Below are positions 12,431 to 23,633 of a DNA stretch of 64,000 bases, piece by piece (position 1 is the first letter of the stretch; each line of letters starts with the position of its first letter). Made by a program: the position numbers and the translations under genes. The stretch covers positions 124,001 through 188,000 of the forward strand of contig BGZK01000878.1 of NCBI GenBank assembly GCA_005406025.1. The letters are read 5' to 3'. Below the pieces are notes generated by a model. The model did not search any database. It was not told the origin of the DNA and was given only the letters and a program-made list of their open reading frames with translations. This DNA comes from Eumeta japonica (lineage: Eukaryota > Arthropoda > Insecta > Lepidoptera > Psychidae).

Positions 12431-14879
12431 CCTAACCCTTGGGAAATAAAATTCCGTTACTTCCTAGCGGAGTTTTTCGCTTCCTGAGTACTTGTTAAAA
12501 AACATTTTTTTTCGCAAGCTTGCGGACCTCCGTTGCCGGAATAAATATTCATTTGGAAGTTTAAGAGTGCCTGAAAACTTATTTTCACATTATGGAGAAT
12601 TTTTTTAGGATCGTATAAGCATCGTCTCTTTTTTCCCCCTGCTTATTTCCGGGAGTAAAGTTTTATTTGAGAGAAAAATATTCGGCTGTTTCGAACGCGC
12701 ATTACCGTTCATTTCCTCAGAAATTGTACCTGTTGTTGAAAGCTCAACTCGACTTTTAGGTTTGCCTACGTATATATCGCTTTTGCTCAACAGTATTATT
12801 TTGTACATTTGGTTAACTGATAATGATTATATATGCTCTTATATTAGTCTCAAAAGTGTTTGGTATAACTAAAATAACTGCCAATTAAATTAAACCTAGT
12901 TCCATTCGAAACGAAAACGAGATCAGAAAATATTGAATGCACATTAATATTAATTATATTGTTTAGTTTATTAATCATCGTTAACACTTTCTACAGATAC
13001 ATACTTTAGAAATTGCTTTAGCAAACCCAGTATGAAACTCACAATAAATATGAAAATAAATAAATATAAAAATTGTACTTATATCTACACCTATTTTTGT
13101 CGATAAAAATAATATATTACTTCTTTAGTCGTTTTAACATTCTTAACCCTCTATTATTGACGAAGAAGAAACTACATCTGTTTATTTCCTTGTCGACTGG
13201 TTAACACTTAAGCGTACTACGTCCGCGTATTTAGGACGTAAATAAGATTTGTGAATCTACGCTTTCTCAAAGAGGATTGTTCCAGATTTATGAAACAGTT
13301 CTTTAGATTTACTTTGACTTGGTAATTAATCACTTAACAACATGCTGCCTGATTTTGGAGAGAAATAAGTAAATTATTATTATTGTTGTATCTTTTCACA
13401 TATTAACAGTTCAGAGAGACGGCTGGCTTGGCTGATCTCCTATGTATGCGATTCATAGGTATTTTCGTATTGGAAAGCCAAAAATGAACTATTAAGGTTA
13501 AACGTTTATGTACGTCTGCCTGACTGTCTTCGAGAGTAACGTGTGTTTCTGAGACGGGACTTCATAATATTTACACAAATGGCGAACGATATCACAAATG
13601 TATTATCAATAATTTTAAATCAGACCGCAATGGTCAGTCAACTAGTCTATTTTAAACTACCGATTAAAAGAAAATTTTGAAAAGTTATAAAATGCGTTCC
13701 AGTTAATGAAAAAAAATTGGTAGAGTTTAGAAAAAGTACTATGCAGAGGTTTCCGGAATCATAATATTGTGACTATTCAATTAAGCTACATAACTCGATG
13801 TTTCAAGTAATAAAAGATGCTTCTTTTATTACATGGAACATGGAATACGTATACTACAACAATATTTTTCACAAAAAAAAATGGAATAAAATTAAAAAAG
13901 TAATTGTTAAAATTAGAGGTCACGCTCTTGATCTCTTATTTAATATAAATAATGAAATTTTATATACAGATTTTTTTTATCAAATGAAAAATTTCAAAAT
14001 ATTTTAAATAGCAATTACTGAAGCCTTCAAAAAACTTTTACTGACATTTCTATTTCGATTACCAAATCTCTTGATTAATTTCCCGCTCTTACTGAATCAT
14101 AAAGGAAAATATTTCGTCTATTAGCATTAACTAATTTAGATATATAATTCGTAAGACGTTCTTAGAGGACGCATTTAGTAGAGGATCCGAATTAGAAACG
14201 ATCTTCACCCTTTTGTTTAATCAATGAAATATATCTTATATAGATTTTAAAATATTAAAAAATATATCGCAAGTGAGTTGGCTAAAAAATTCTTGGCCTG
14301 ACTTTAATAAAAAAAAAATCGAAAACAACTTTTTTTAAACATTGCACTCATTACTTTAACGAAAAATTTTTATACCAATCGAAAGTATGAAGCCTGTAAA
14401 ATGTGTAAACGTTAGGTTGTCTATTTTTTTTTTTTTGGCATGACTGCGTATTTACTTTTTCACTACACCCAGCTTTCATTGCTCTATATAATTATAAGAA
14501 TGTGGTATAATTAACACAATTATCGTGCTGCAGAAGCGAGCAATTTATAATTTGTTGCTGTTTATAGTTTGAGACCAATGGCACCTCTCAGAGAAAAATT
14601 TAAGGAAATTAATATCTTAACTTTAGCATCACAATACATATACGAAAATCTAGTATATGTCAAGAAAAATTTTTATTCTAAAAAATGAGCGACATCCATA
14701 ACATTAACACTAGACATAAGAACGATCTTACTGCTCGTAAACCCGTCTATGAAAAGTTAGTAATCATTTTAGGGGCAATGTGTGCGCTTTTATAAGATCC
14801 TAGCTGAAATTAAAACATGCATTTTATGAATTTAAATTTTTCGTTAAAAAGAAATTATATGGCTATAACGTGTCAGAAT
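12431..14879. other. AT-rich stretch with one small hairpin
   Basis: No gene is recognised. GTAATAAAAG at 13807-13816 pairs with CTTTTATTAC at 13823-13832. Poly(T) runs occur near 14426-14437. Confidence 0.5.
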
Positions 14880-15135
14880 ATCTTGATGAAAAGAAAAACC
14901 ATGGGATTGAACTCGGCTATCAAGTTGACTCATATTATTTCTAAGTGGAGTACTAAATTATTAATTACTCAATATTTTGTATCGATAAGCAAAAAAAGCA
15001 AATCTTTTGGTTTTTGCCCATTCTTCTCTTGTTGAATCAGCATATGGAATGAGTGGTGATGTCAATGTCGAAAACAGTGACTTATGACGCATTTCAAGTG
15101 TAATTTCTAATACCTACGAAATAGAGTTATTTTTG
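14880..15135 (+). repeat. Dispersed repeat, copy 1 of 2
   Basis: It matches, in the opposite orientation, the segment at 54735-55016. Both contain CCATGGGATTG, then TCATATTATTTCTAA, ACTAAATTATT and ATTACTCAATATTTTGTAT in the same order, and both carry a frame reading HIIS, then TKL and ITQYFV. This copy has drifted more. The family is unknown to me; it may be an internal part of a nonautonomous element. Confidence 0.8.
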
Positions 15136-18060
15136 ATCGTATTTGATTTGAGGAACCGCTACATAATTTAGTAGTTAAATAACAAAAATATAGTATTTAT
15201 AGAGGGGTATTCCATACTTGAAACAGAAGCTGAAAAAAAAAATTTCTGGAAACATCAATATCTCATACTGGTTATAGAGGATGCGGTCTATTTGGTAAAA
15301 TAAAAATTGGTGAAATAGAAGAAAAAATATGAACACTCCCAAATTTAAATTTTTATCCATATTCTTTTTTTGCAGTAAAATTAAAATCTACTACTTATCT
15401 GAGAAAATAAACTTATATTGAGAACATTTTTGTGCGTTTCTTATGTACGATTTGAAGTGTCTACTTTATTCAGTAGAATTATTTGAGTCCTCAATGTGCG
15501 TAGAAAGGCAAAATTCTTCTAAAATAAATGCTAGCTTAACAAATTCCTGTAACTTCTAATGCCGTTAACGACTGTTAACACTGATAGTGAAAAATTTAAC
15601 TAAGCAAAATGTGGTAAATACATAAAAAAGAGAACTCATTCAGCATATCTTTACTGCATATTGGGTTGAAAAATGTGTACAGAATTGTACTGTCCGTGTA
15701 CAAGCAGACAGCGCTTGAATTCTACAAAGTAGTTGTAAATAGTCGTGTTGCATGGTGCTTTATCGCCGGAAGCTTCGAAGTCAAGCGAGGCTCTGATGAG
15801 CTATCAAATTACATTTAAAAAATCATATTACGAAACTTTTCACGATTGTATCCATACAGATGAAAACATGCAATTTCTAAAATAACGCAACAATGTAAAA
15901 GCAATTGACAGTTAGATGAAACAGACCGTATTTTACAGCCAAAAACTTCCATTTTTTAAATGCAGTAATTTCTTTTTAAATATTGTTCATCTAAGTGGCC
16001 AGTTCCAGAAACCTATAGTGTGCCCTACGTACATAATTAAGAGTTCGAATGGCAGTTTAATTACTTTTGTTTTCCTTTTCTTGTATACTTCATGTCAAAA
16101 TTGCCTTCATAAATCTTTCGAGCTTTTAAACTTTCGAATGAAAATAGAAGTAACTGAAATGGAACTAGATTGCTATTAATTTCAAAGGAAATTTATTCAG
16201 TCACTTTTTGTTCGCATGAAATTTATTATATTTGTTTTTTTTTTTTTTAATATGTCATGTTAACAAAACAAGTGCAATTAATCGTATTTTCTTGGCGGTA
16301 TTAGCCATTTGTAGCAGGTATATGTTAAGTTTACGCCATTCTTCAATCACACGTATAAAGAAAAATAAATAATTTAAGTGTCCGTGAATAATTACGATTG
16401 AGTGTTTGTGTGACATCGCTTATTGATAATGGGACGTATATCTTGTTTAGAATGAGATAGTATTTTAGTTGGGACATAGATCTGACAGAGAGCAAATGAT
16501 ATCGTAACGAACAATCCAGCTGGAAGGAAAACCGATAGCGTCTCAGCGATCTCGACCGGACCGGAAGCGAGCCAAATTCGCTATCAGGAGAATATTAATT
16601 CCGAGAATATTAATTAATTAAAATCGAATCAATACAAAAAGATGCTAGCGAAGCTGTGGGTTAAAAAAACCTAATAAAAGTTTTAGTATTTTAAATATTT
16701 AAGTGGGTAGTACGTGCGTTGTAAAAGTACCAAAAAGTGTATGTTTCAAAAAATTACATAAGTCATTTTTTTATCAAAAGGACCCCGCTTACATATTTTT
16801 GACCTTCGATGTATCTCTCAATTTATAATTCATTTCTAATTTATATCAACGGTGTCTTTATTGTCGCTATGAGAAAGTTACAACCGTTTCTCATTAAGAA
16901 AAACTATCATCTAGATAATATTTGCGACTTGTCGACGTCAGACTATATCTGTATCTATCTATATCTACATGTTGTTTGTTTACTGTCCGCGATAAACATC
17001 TTGAAAAACATCGTAATGATCGTCTCTTCAGCCACGAACTTTTGTGATAATTTCGTCAAAGCTGATTCTCGTACCTTAAGGATAAGGTTGAAAATTTATT
17101 TCTCCGTTCGATAGCTACTGGCACTGCCGTTGTGTGAACATCTTTTTTATGTACACTCGTATCAAGAAAAACTAATAAACTTTCTTACTGAAAAACACAA
17201 AAGATCAACATTTCTATCTGAAAATATCAAAAACGTAAGAGCATTTCTTGACCTAAAACTACATACAAATATTAATTAAGTCTATTGCTTGAAATTTTTT
17301 TTGAATTCTATTTTTGTATAATGCTGAATAATCCAAATTATCTTTTATTACCTTTGTATATCCACTTTTTACATTGTTTACGTTGTTACATTTACACGGA
17401 AAGAACATATTCAAAATCTGCTTTGTCCATATACATCATATCGAGATTGAGGTTTAATAGCCTGTTACCTAAATTAAAGAAAGTGATTACGTTTTATTTC
17501 CAATCTATTGTTCTTTAAATGTACTACCAAAGAACAATATATTGAAATCGAAACGTACTTCAATTGTATATTAGTTTTAGAATTATCTTGAAGTATGAGT
17601 AGTAAAATAATTTAACGCTTATGTGGGTAAATTGAAGGCGAGGTTAAAGTTTTTCTGATCATTATTGCCTAACGAAATTCGTCGAACTTAGATACATAGA
17701 ATTTGCGCATTACAACAAAGTACCCAAGTTGCTCTTTACAATAAAATACCCAAGTAAAGTTTTTTTTCCCAAACTCATCCCCTGAAAGGTTAAACTGAGG
17801 CTTAGAAATGTGTTTAAGCCCTTTAAATTTCAAAGTCAAAGCCGCCATACCACAGGACGAAAGACGGTAGAAAGTGTTGTCACTTCATCTATCATCATTT
17901 ATAATTTAGTTGTAAAGTTTAAAAAAAAAATTACAAAGTAAAAACAGTATCCCGCCATTTTTGAATTGCTTTGCTCTCTATCGAAATAAGTGAATCTAAC
18001 ATTTTAAAATTTTACTATCGTACTTTTAGTACTATTATTAAAAAAACGAGTGGTGTCGTG
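15136..18060. other. AT-rich stretch, nothing firm recognised
   Basis: A poly(T) run lies at about 16234-16248. Near 16590-16620, GAGAATATTAATT is repeated twice within 20 bases. The segment at 17750-18060, just before the next element, may belong to it. No gene is recognised. Confidence 0.4.
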
Positions 18061-18690
18061 GGACACCAGGTAGGAACGAAGTTCCTTCGGCTAATGTAGA
18101 ATCGACACAATTTGCAAAAAAAAAATATAATGTACTTTAATTGTTATGACAAGAATATGTTTTGTTATAAGATGCTACTTAAATCGTTTGGTGATCGTTG
18201 TAGTGGAATTATGACATTTACTCCTTACTATCTGTTCTTCAATCATCTTCATTTTCTGTTCTTATTGTTAATTCTATTTTCGAAAAAATTTACGAGTGTT
18301 ATGATTTATTTCTTATATTTTACCGACATATATTTGTTAATGGAAAATAACCTCGAGCGAATCTCGGTAATCGCGCGAAGTCGTAAACAAGTCGCGCGGC
18401 TTCATGCCAGCCGTGCCCGGTGTGATCCACCAATCAGCGCTCGCCGTTCCCCGAGTTCGCGTCACCTTACGCCAATAAACGCGCAGTAAAATAACGATAT
18501 ATCTAAAAATATACGACTGTCGCGCCTACGCACGTCTCATTTAACGGTTTTATTCCACGGACTTTTTCTTATTCTTACGGTTTTATTCCACGGACTTTTC
18601 TTACGGTTTTACTATCACATTTTTTTCAGTTCGGTCGCGCAGCAAAATCCCTATCTCCTCCAAGCCCGCCGTAAGGAACTTCGTTCCAAA
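18061..18690. mobile_element. Putative nonautonomous element with terminal inverted motifs
   Basis: GGAACGAAGTTCC at 18073-18085 and its complement GGAACTTCGTTCC at 18675-18687 bracket about 600 bases. GGTGTCGTGGGACACC, a 6-bp stem with 4-base loop, lies just outside the left motif. Near the right end, ACGGTTTTATTCCACGGACT is repeated in tandem (18543-18613, two full copies and a partial). The 125-codon frame at 18112-18489 has no recognised domain and is probably spurious. The GGAACTTCGTTCC motif recurs at 61233. The element class is undetermined. Confidence 0.55.
18543..18613 (+). repeat. Tandem repeat of about 30 bp
   Basis: ACGGTTTTATTCCACGGACT plus a TTTTCTT-rich spacer occurs twice in full and once in part. 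It lies inside the element bracketed by 18073 and 18687. Confidence 0.85.
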
Positions 18691-18699
18691 AAGGAAAAA

Positions 18700-19075
18700 T
18701 TATGACACAAACCGAGAAAAATGCAACACAAGCCGCAAAAAAAAAATTGTGACGTTTATCGACCAAATGCAGTGCCGGCTAAAGTACCATAAAACTGGTT
18801 CATGCATATTCAGTCCAGAAATTTTGATGTCAAAGGTCCAGTCAGGTAATTTTTGTGTCCAGTAATTTTGATGAACCTCGCTCTGGACGACCTGTGACGG
18901 ATAAAGTCGATACCATTTTGGAAAAAGAAGAGCGAGACCGCCTTATTAGTTCTTATGACATATCTGAAGAGCCTGGGGCTTAACCACAATTCAATTTTGA
19001 CCCATTTGAAAAAAGTTGGATATACAAAATAGTTCGATACTTAGGTCCCACCCGAGCCCGCTGAATTATGAATGA
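18700..19075 (+). pseudogene. Mariner transposase N-terminal fragment
   Basis: The plus strand encodes, across frameshifts, NATQAAKK, then CDVYRPNAVPAKVP, NWFMHIQSRNFDVKG, then RSGRPVTDKVDTILEK and SSYDISEE. This is the helix-turn-helix DNA-binding region of a mariner transposase, whose usual wording is 'WF.RFQSGNFDVKD.PRSGRPVTDKVD'. A further shifted part reads THLKKVGYTK. The sequence stops near the point where the catalytic domain should begin, so no DDD residue is present. A local triplication of a GTCCAG.AATTTTGATG unit lies between 18813 and 18873, in the middle of the NFDV motif. It begins 13 bases after the right end of the preceding element, which may have inserted beside or into it. 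Confidence 0.87.
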
Positions 19076-19899
19076 ATTAAATTAATCTTCAGATTATTAA
19101 CATATATTTTATCCACACAATAATTTAAAAAAAAACTCAATAAATGCAAATTCAGTTCCAGAATACAAGGTTTTGAATTGAATTCGCAACTATAACAAGT
19201 GGGCGGGTATTCTATAACGTAAATGTAACGTTAGTTATAACGTAACGTTATAACACCCGAAGGTGATTATGCTGTTATTTAATATTCAGTGTAGTAATCT
19301 TGAATAATAAATACTAAGCATTGTAATCTTATAAACATTATTGTTTTTAAGTACTATCATTACTTTGAAATTATTTTTCCCAAATCGTAAATGTATGGAA
19401 ACCGTCAGCTATTTTACATTTTATGATGTTTCAAAATTAAACATAGGATTTGAATCAAATTTATTCAAATGTATTCACATTTTGTAGTCAACAAGAAGGC
19501 TGGTAACTACGCAGTATGATAAGCTTTTTATACGTCTAGGGTAGAAGGTCACGCCCCACGCTGAGGATTTTCTTAGATTATCTTTGTTTTTAAGATTAAT
19601 ATAATAAAACAATAACTTAAGCATGATATTGTGTTTAATAATAACAACAAGAAAAGTATAATTTGACTTCTATGCGAACAACCACCACAAATAAGAGCGT
19701 GTTTGAAAAGATCGCCCGTATCATTTCTTAATAAACATTGCAATAAGCGAACACAAGCAGCTTACCAATGCACAACAATTTAGTTTTTAACTATACACGA
19801 ATCTGAAGCTTAAATCGTCAAACTCAGGTTTCTCGTCTATGTGTGGAGTAAGTTTTTAGTTCGACTTCATGAATTCTAGCTAAACTTTATCTAAGGGAT
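19076..19899. other. AT-rich stretch with a TAACGT inverted repeat
   Basis: At 19205-19258, GGGTATTCTATAACGT pairs imperfectly with ACGTTATAACACCC around several TAACGTT copies. This may be the end of a small foldback element. Nothing else is recognised. Confidence 0.5.
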
Positions 19900-20178
19900 G
19901 CTGTCTATATTTTTTATCTCGTGCCTTGATATTGTTAATAAGTTGGTCAATCTGTAAATCTGTGGAAAATCTAAAATTGAACAAACTAGCAAGTTATTTT
20001 TAATATTACTGTTTTTCAAAATACAGTTTGGTTTGAGACCAATATATCTCTGCATTCGATGGAATCACTGAGAGGAACACTTTACTCATAAGGGTCAAAA
20101 ACACTTTCTATCTTGCTTCCTCGGCATCCTTAACGACTTTCCTCAAAGTCTCGCTTTTATTTTTTGGTTTTCTTTCTA
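19900..20178 (-). pseudogene. Mariner transposase C-terminal tail, diverged second copy
   Basis: The nucleotide order matches the 3' part of the remnant at 9.85-10.13 kb. Both share the GTCAATCTG or ATCAATCTG start, AGCAAGTTATT or AGTAAGTTATT, GAGA.CAATATAT, and GCATTCGATGGAATC or GCGTTTGATGGAACC. On the minus strand it reads KNKSETLRKVVKDAEEAR, then FHRMQRYIGL, the usual mariner C-terminal wording. The catalytic core is absent: homology stops at the CA-rich microsatellite from 20179. It is a dead fragment of a family close to the first copy. Confidence 0.8.
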
Positions 20179-20240
20179 AAACACACACACACACACATAC
20201 CCACAAACACACACATACATGCACGCACGCACACACAAAT
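20179..20240. repeat. CA-rich microsatellite
   Basis: An interrupted (CA)n run with CATA and CACG variants. It directly abuts the mariner tail and creates the Cys/Val-rich segment of a spurious minus-strand frame. Confidence 0.95.
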
Positions 20241-21933
20241 ACAAACATGTAGTCATCATTCGGTAGATAATCAAAATAGATTAATAAGCTCTCAAAACAA
20301 CCTATATAAAAATATTTAAAAAAAACGCTTTGTGAAAAATCTTTTACAATATATTTTTGAGCACTCAACCGGTATTGATACATTTTAAGAACAATCAACG
20401 TTGCTTTTTATTAAAATAACTGATTAGATTTTGAAATTTATTGTCATAGTATTTTACAAAATATTGGTAAAAATTTAATGATATCTTTTGAACAAATTGA
20501 TTGATTTTTATGCAGTTTGCGGCTGTCGATACAGCTGTATGCGGACAAGAAGTGATTATATAGATTTTGGTATCGATTGGTGGAGTAATCTAAAAATTGT
20601 TTTAAATAAATGTCTTTTTTGGAAATTACATTTTTTAGATTTCTCAATATCTACCACATGAAATAACTTCAAGTTTTTAGGAAGTCAAAGGTATAGTCCT
20701 TTTAAATGCCGTAAATCGTTCAAAAGTTATAAAAAGTAAAAAAGTATCGAGTGCTTTGGGTGCGAGTGAATTGGTCCCATTTTATTTAATTTCAGATATA
20801 TAGCTATAATAATAATATTTTATGCATTATTTTTTATATGAAATAAAATTTGTATATGTAATAAAAATGTATATCAGATATGTACATTTTATTTTACTGT
20901 AATCTCTTAGAGAATACATGACTTTCTATATACTGTATATTTACACTTCGCAATTCAAAAGTTAATGCTACAAAGCTAAATTTAAATGTCGTTCACCTCA
21001 CCGTCTTAAATATGATTCGAAGAAGAATTTTGCTCTCACTGCGACCTCAAAACTGAATTATATGCAATATAACTTTACATTAACTTTCGCATAAATATTT
21101 ACACTAACGACCTTTTTAAAACAGGTGTTCGTAACAGGAAAACATCCAAGGAATCTTGGCCGTTTACATTTCGGTCTGACCTATTTATGACAAAAAATGT
21201 AAAAGGATAGATACAAAACCTCTACAGAAAACGGTCAACTTCTCTTCCCGGTTCATAGCGATGTTTACTCAAACAATAAAGCGGGCGGCGGCGAAATGCT
21301 TTACGTTTATCGTACGCCGGGGATCTTTTCTATCTGATGCTGATTCGAGACCGCGTTGCGCGCATGACGCAAACGATACGAACAATTTCCTATGGGAAAT
21401 GAATCGATTTATCCGCCAGCCCGCCGGCCGGCGCGGCGTTAGGTCTCGATGGCAATGAAGTTACCGGACCTATAGCAGCCTTATAAGCTTAAATAACTTG
21501 ATCATATTATGTGGACTAACTAGAAACGTGCTTTGTGGTGACTCACAATGCATATGTAATATGTATATATTATACAAAGGTTAATATTCAAATTATTTTT
21601 AATCGTATTTCACTAACTACTATTATACAATTCATAAATAATATTTGCCATATTATTCTTTGAATCTGCGGATTTATGTAGTAAATACATTAAAATAACA
21701 GAGAAGCTTAAAATTTTGTATACAGGAACAGTTGAACAGTTCAAATATATAACTTCAACTAAATGAATTACGGTGTACCGTAAACGAGTTGATCGAACGT
21801 ATGCCGTGGAGTGCGTGAAACACGATTCTGGTTCAGAACCTTTGCTATGGTTTCGAGTGACAATGACGAAGCATTGTCATTGATAAGCTTTAACTAAACG
21901 AAATAAATTAGGTGTCACAATGACATATTTATT
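20241..21933. other. AT-rich stretch with a GC-rich patch
   Basis: No gene is recognised. A GC-rich patch at 21280-21460 carries a 65-codon plus-strand frame (21261-21458) without a known domain. It could be a conserved non-coding block or an unrecognised exon. Confidence 0.4.
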
Positions 21934-22260
21934 TTGACCTGTCTTCAACATTATTCTCATTATACGCCGGGCGGGCTTGGGCATAAATTTTCTCTCTTTC
22001 ACCCATCAAGTTTAGTTCCCCAAAGAGGCATCTCTAAGCTTAGAGAAATTCACATTGGCATTTTTAATGTATGCACAGGGATAGATGAAAAAATTCATGA
22101 TGTCAACGAATTGATGAAAGCCCGACGACTGGACACACTACGCGTGAATGGCACAAAAAAAAAACTAGGAATGGGGCAATCGAATAAGGATTTCTTTGAT
22201 ATTTACGGTACTGGTGATGACCAGAACCAATTAGAGTGCCCGGATATTGATTTCCTTTTA
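21934..22260 (+). pseudogene. RTE-like LINE copy B, endonuclease N-terminal part
   Basis: The frame reads REIHIGIFNVCTGIDEKIHD, then ELMKARRLDTLRVNGTKKK, matching the start of the apurinic-type endonuclease of an RTE-like LINE, where 'LRVGTLNVCTG' and 'ELMK.RRLDILCVNETKRK' are usual. The endonuclease nicks target DNA so that reverse transcription can start. The catalytic Glu of NETK is Gly here (NGTK). Homology stops at about 22260 after CPDIDFLLS and resumes at about 23634, so the element is split by foreign DNA. It belongs to the same family as the fragment at 1.2 kb. Confidence 0.87.
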
Positions 22261-23100
22261 TCTTTCTTTTTCCTAAAGTATTTTACATCCAGCAGTCTAC
22301 AGTAGTCCGTACCTATTTAATCGAAATCTTTTTGTGTATATATTGCTATTTAATAGTTAATAAGAGTATTATTCACTCTGCACCACTTATTTACAATGTA
22401 TACAGTTTAACTTCCCAATTAATTGTACTTTTATATCTAAATACTTATAATTATTTAACTATTTCTTTTTTTTTCATATTTTCTTTCTTTATGTTTATGC
22501 TGCACATTTTTTTTTTCTTGGGCCCGATCTTGATCCCGCTTCGAAGCACCTACTCACAGGGTTGACGTTGAGGCGGCCATCGTCCAGCGGGACCATATGT
22601 GAGGGAGTTGAGTGATCCGGATTCCCCACCACCACGAGCTAGACCATTAAGTGTCCGATCGGATATTTTTTTCACTACTGTAACTATTAGTGTTAATTAA
22701 TACTTAATTACTACATTATATTTTTTATGTTTACAATTAAACCGATTCTAGCTCTTCTCTCTTTATTTTTTAATTTTGAAAATTATAAATACTCATTGTT
22801 TATACAGTCCTAACATTTTTTTAAATATGTATATTTATGTAACGTAGAACAAAAGTATACAATGTTTGTTTTTCGGCTAAGGTGGTGTCAGAAGTCCGCA
22901 TCATTTGTTTACTGTTTCCAGTTTACTGCGAAGCCGTTCATGATTATCTTGTCCCTATTTCGAATGGCCATCTTTGCATTTTTCTCTTTTATTTTGTTTT
23001 CGCTGGCAGCTATGGTTCTTGTAATGAACCTGCTGATTGCGTTTTCACTGTCGTCCGTGTAGTACACACAACTGACGGTCCTACCAAGGCACGAAAATGA
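22261..23100. other. Left part of the sequence interrupting the RTE-like LINE
   Basis: An AT-rich block (22290-22500) is followed by a GC-rich block at 22520-22660 containing CCCGATCTTGATCCCGC and a GGCGGCCATCGTCCAGCGGG patch, then AT-rich DNA. Frames at 22862-23100 may be degraded R1-like coding sequence leading into the next feature, but I cannot align them firmly. Confidence 0.4.
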
Positions 23101-23625
23101 GGAAACAGTCACCCCATTTCAGTTGGTGGAACTCCTCGCGCAAATGTTCTAACCAGACGATTGATATCAAACCGCTCATGTCACACAGGATCGAATTATA
23201 AGATCGAGGGATCAGGTCTGGCTAGGAATGTTCCGCTCTTCACTACTGTAGTATTTCAATCGGGACTGAGGCCACAAATCCAAACAAGGCTCCCGAAGCG
23301 GACGGATTAACAGCCAGCATTGATAGAGCGGTCATCCACAGGGCAGAGGGGATTTGCCTGGCAATAGCACATGAATATCAGTCGTTACGACACTCCCCGA
23401 CCAGTGGAAAGTTGGCCACATGACCGTAATCCAGAAACCGGGAAAGAAGACTACACCCACCCGAAATCCTATAGGCCCATGGGATTTCTATAGATCCTCA
23501 TCAAGATTGTCGAAAAACTACTGGTAAATCGATTATAGTGGCACATACTCCCTAACGTTAACAATAGGCAGTACAGATTCGTGCCTCAGTGCGGAACCAA
23601 GGACGCTCTGTGTGATTTCTTTATT
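23101..23625 (+). pseudogene. R1-like LINE reverse transcriptase fragment
   Basis: Across frameshifts the plus strand reads TPFQLVELLAQMF, NKAPEADGLTA, CLAIAHEYQ, LPDQWKVGHMTVIQKPGKK, KIVEKLLVNRL, WHILPNVNNRQYRFVPQCG and TKDALCD. This is the fingers region of R1-clade reverse transcriptases, whose usual wording is 'NKAPGPDGLT', 'P.QWK.A.V..I.KPGK', 'GK..EKLL..RL.WHI.P' and 'RGTEDALYDL'. The YADD block is not reached. Homology runs right up to the point where the RTE-like element resumes, so its right edge is not a natural 3' end. It is a dead fragment lying within the split RTE-like LINE. Confidence 0.85.
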
Positions 23626-23633
23626 ATTAGAAT

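Noticed and set aside
18112..18489. 125-codon plus-strand frame, the longest outside recognised LINEs
   Set aside because: No domain is recognised, it starts in an A-run and lies inside a putative nonautonomous element.
20108..20398. 96-codon minus-strand frame
   Set aside because: Its C-terminal part is mariner debris and the middle is a CA microsatellite; there is no intact protein.
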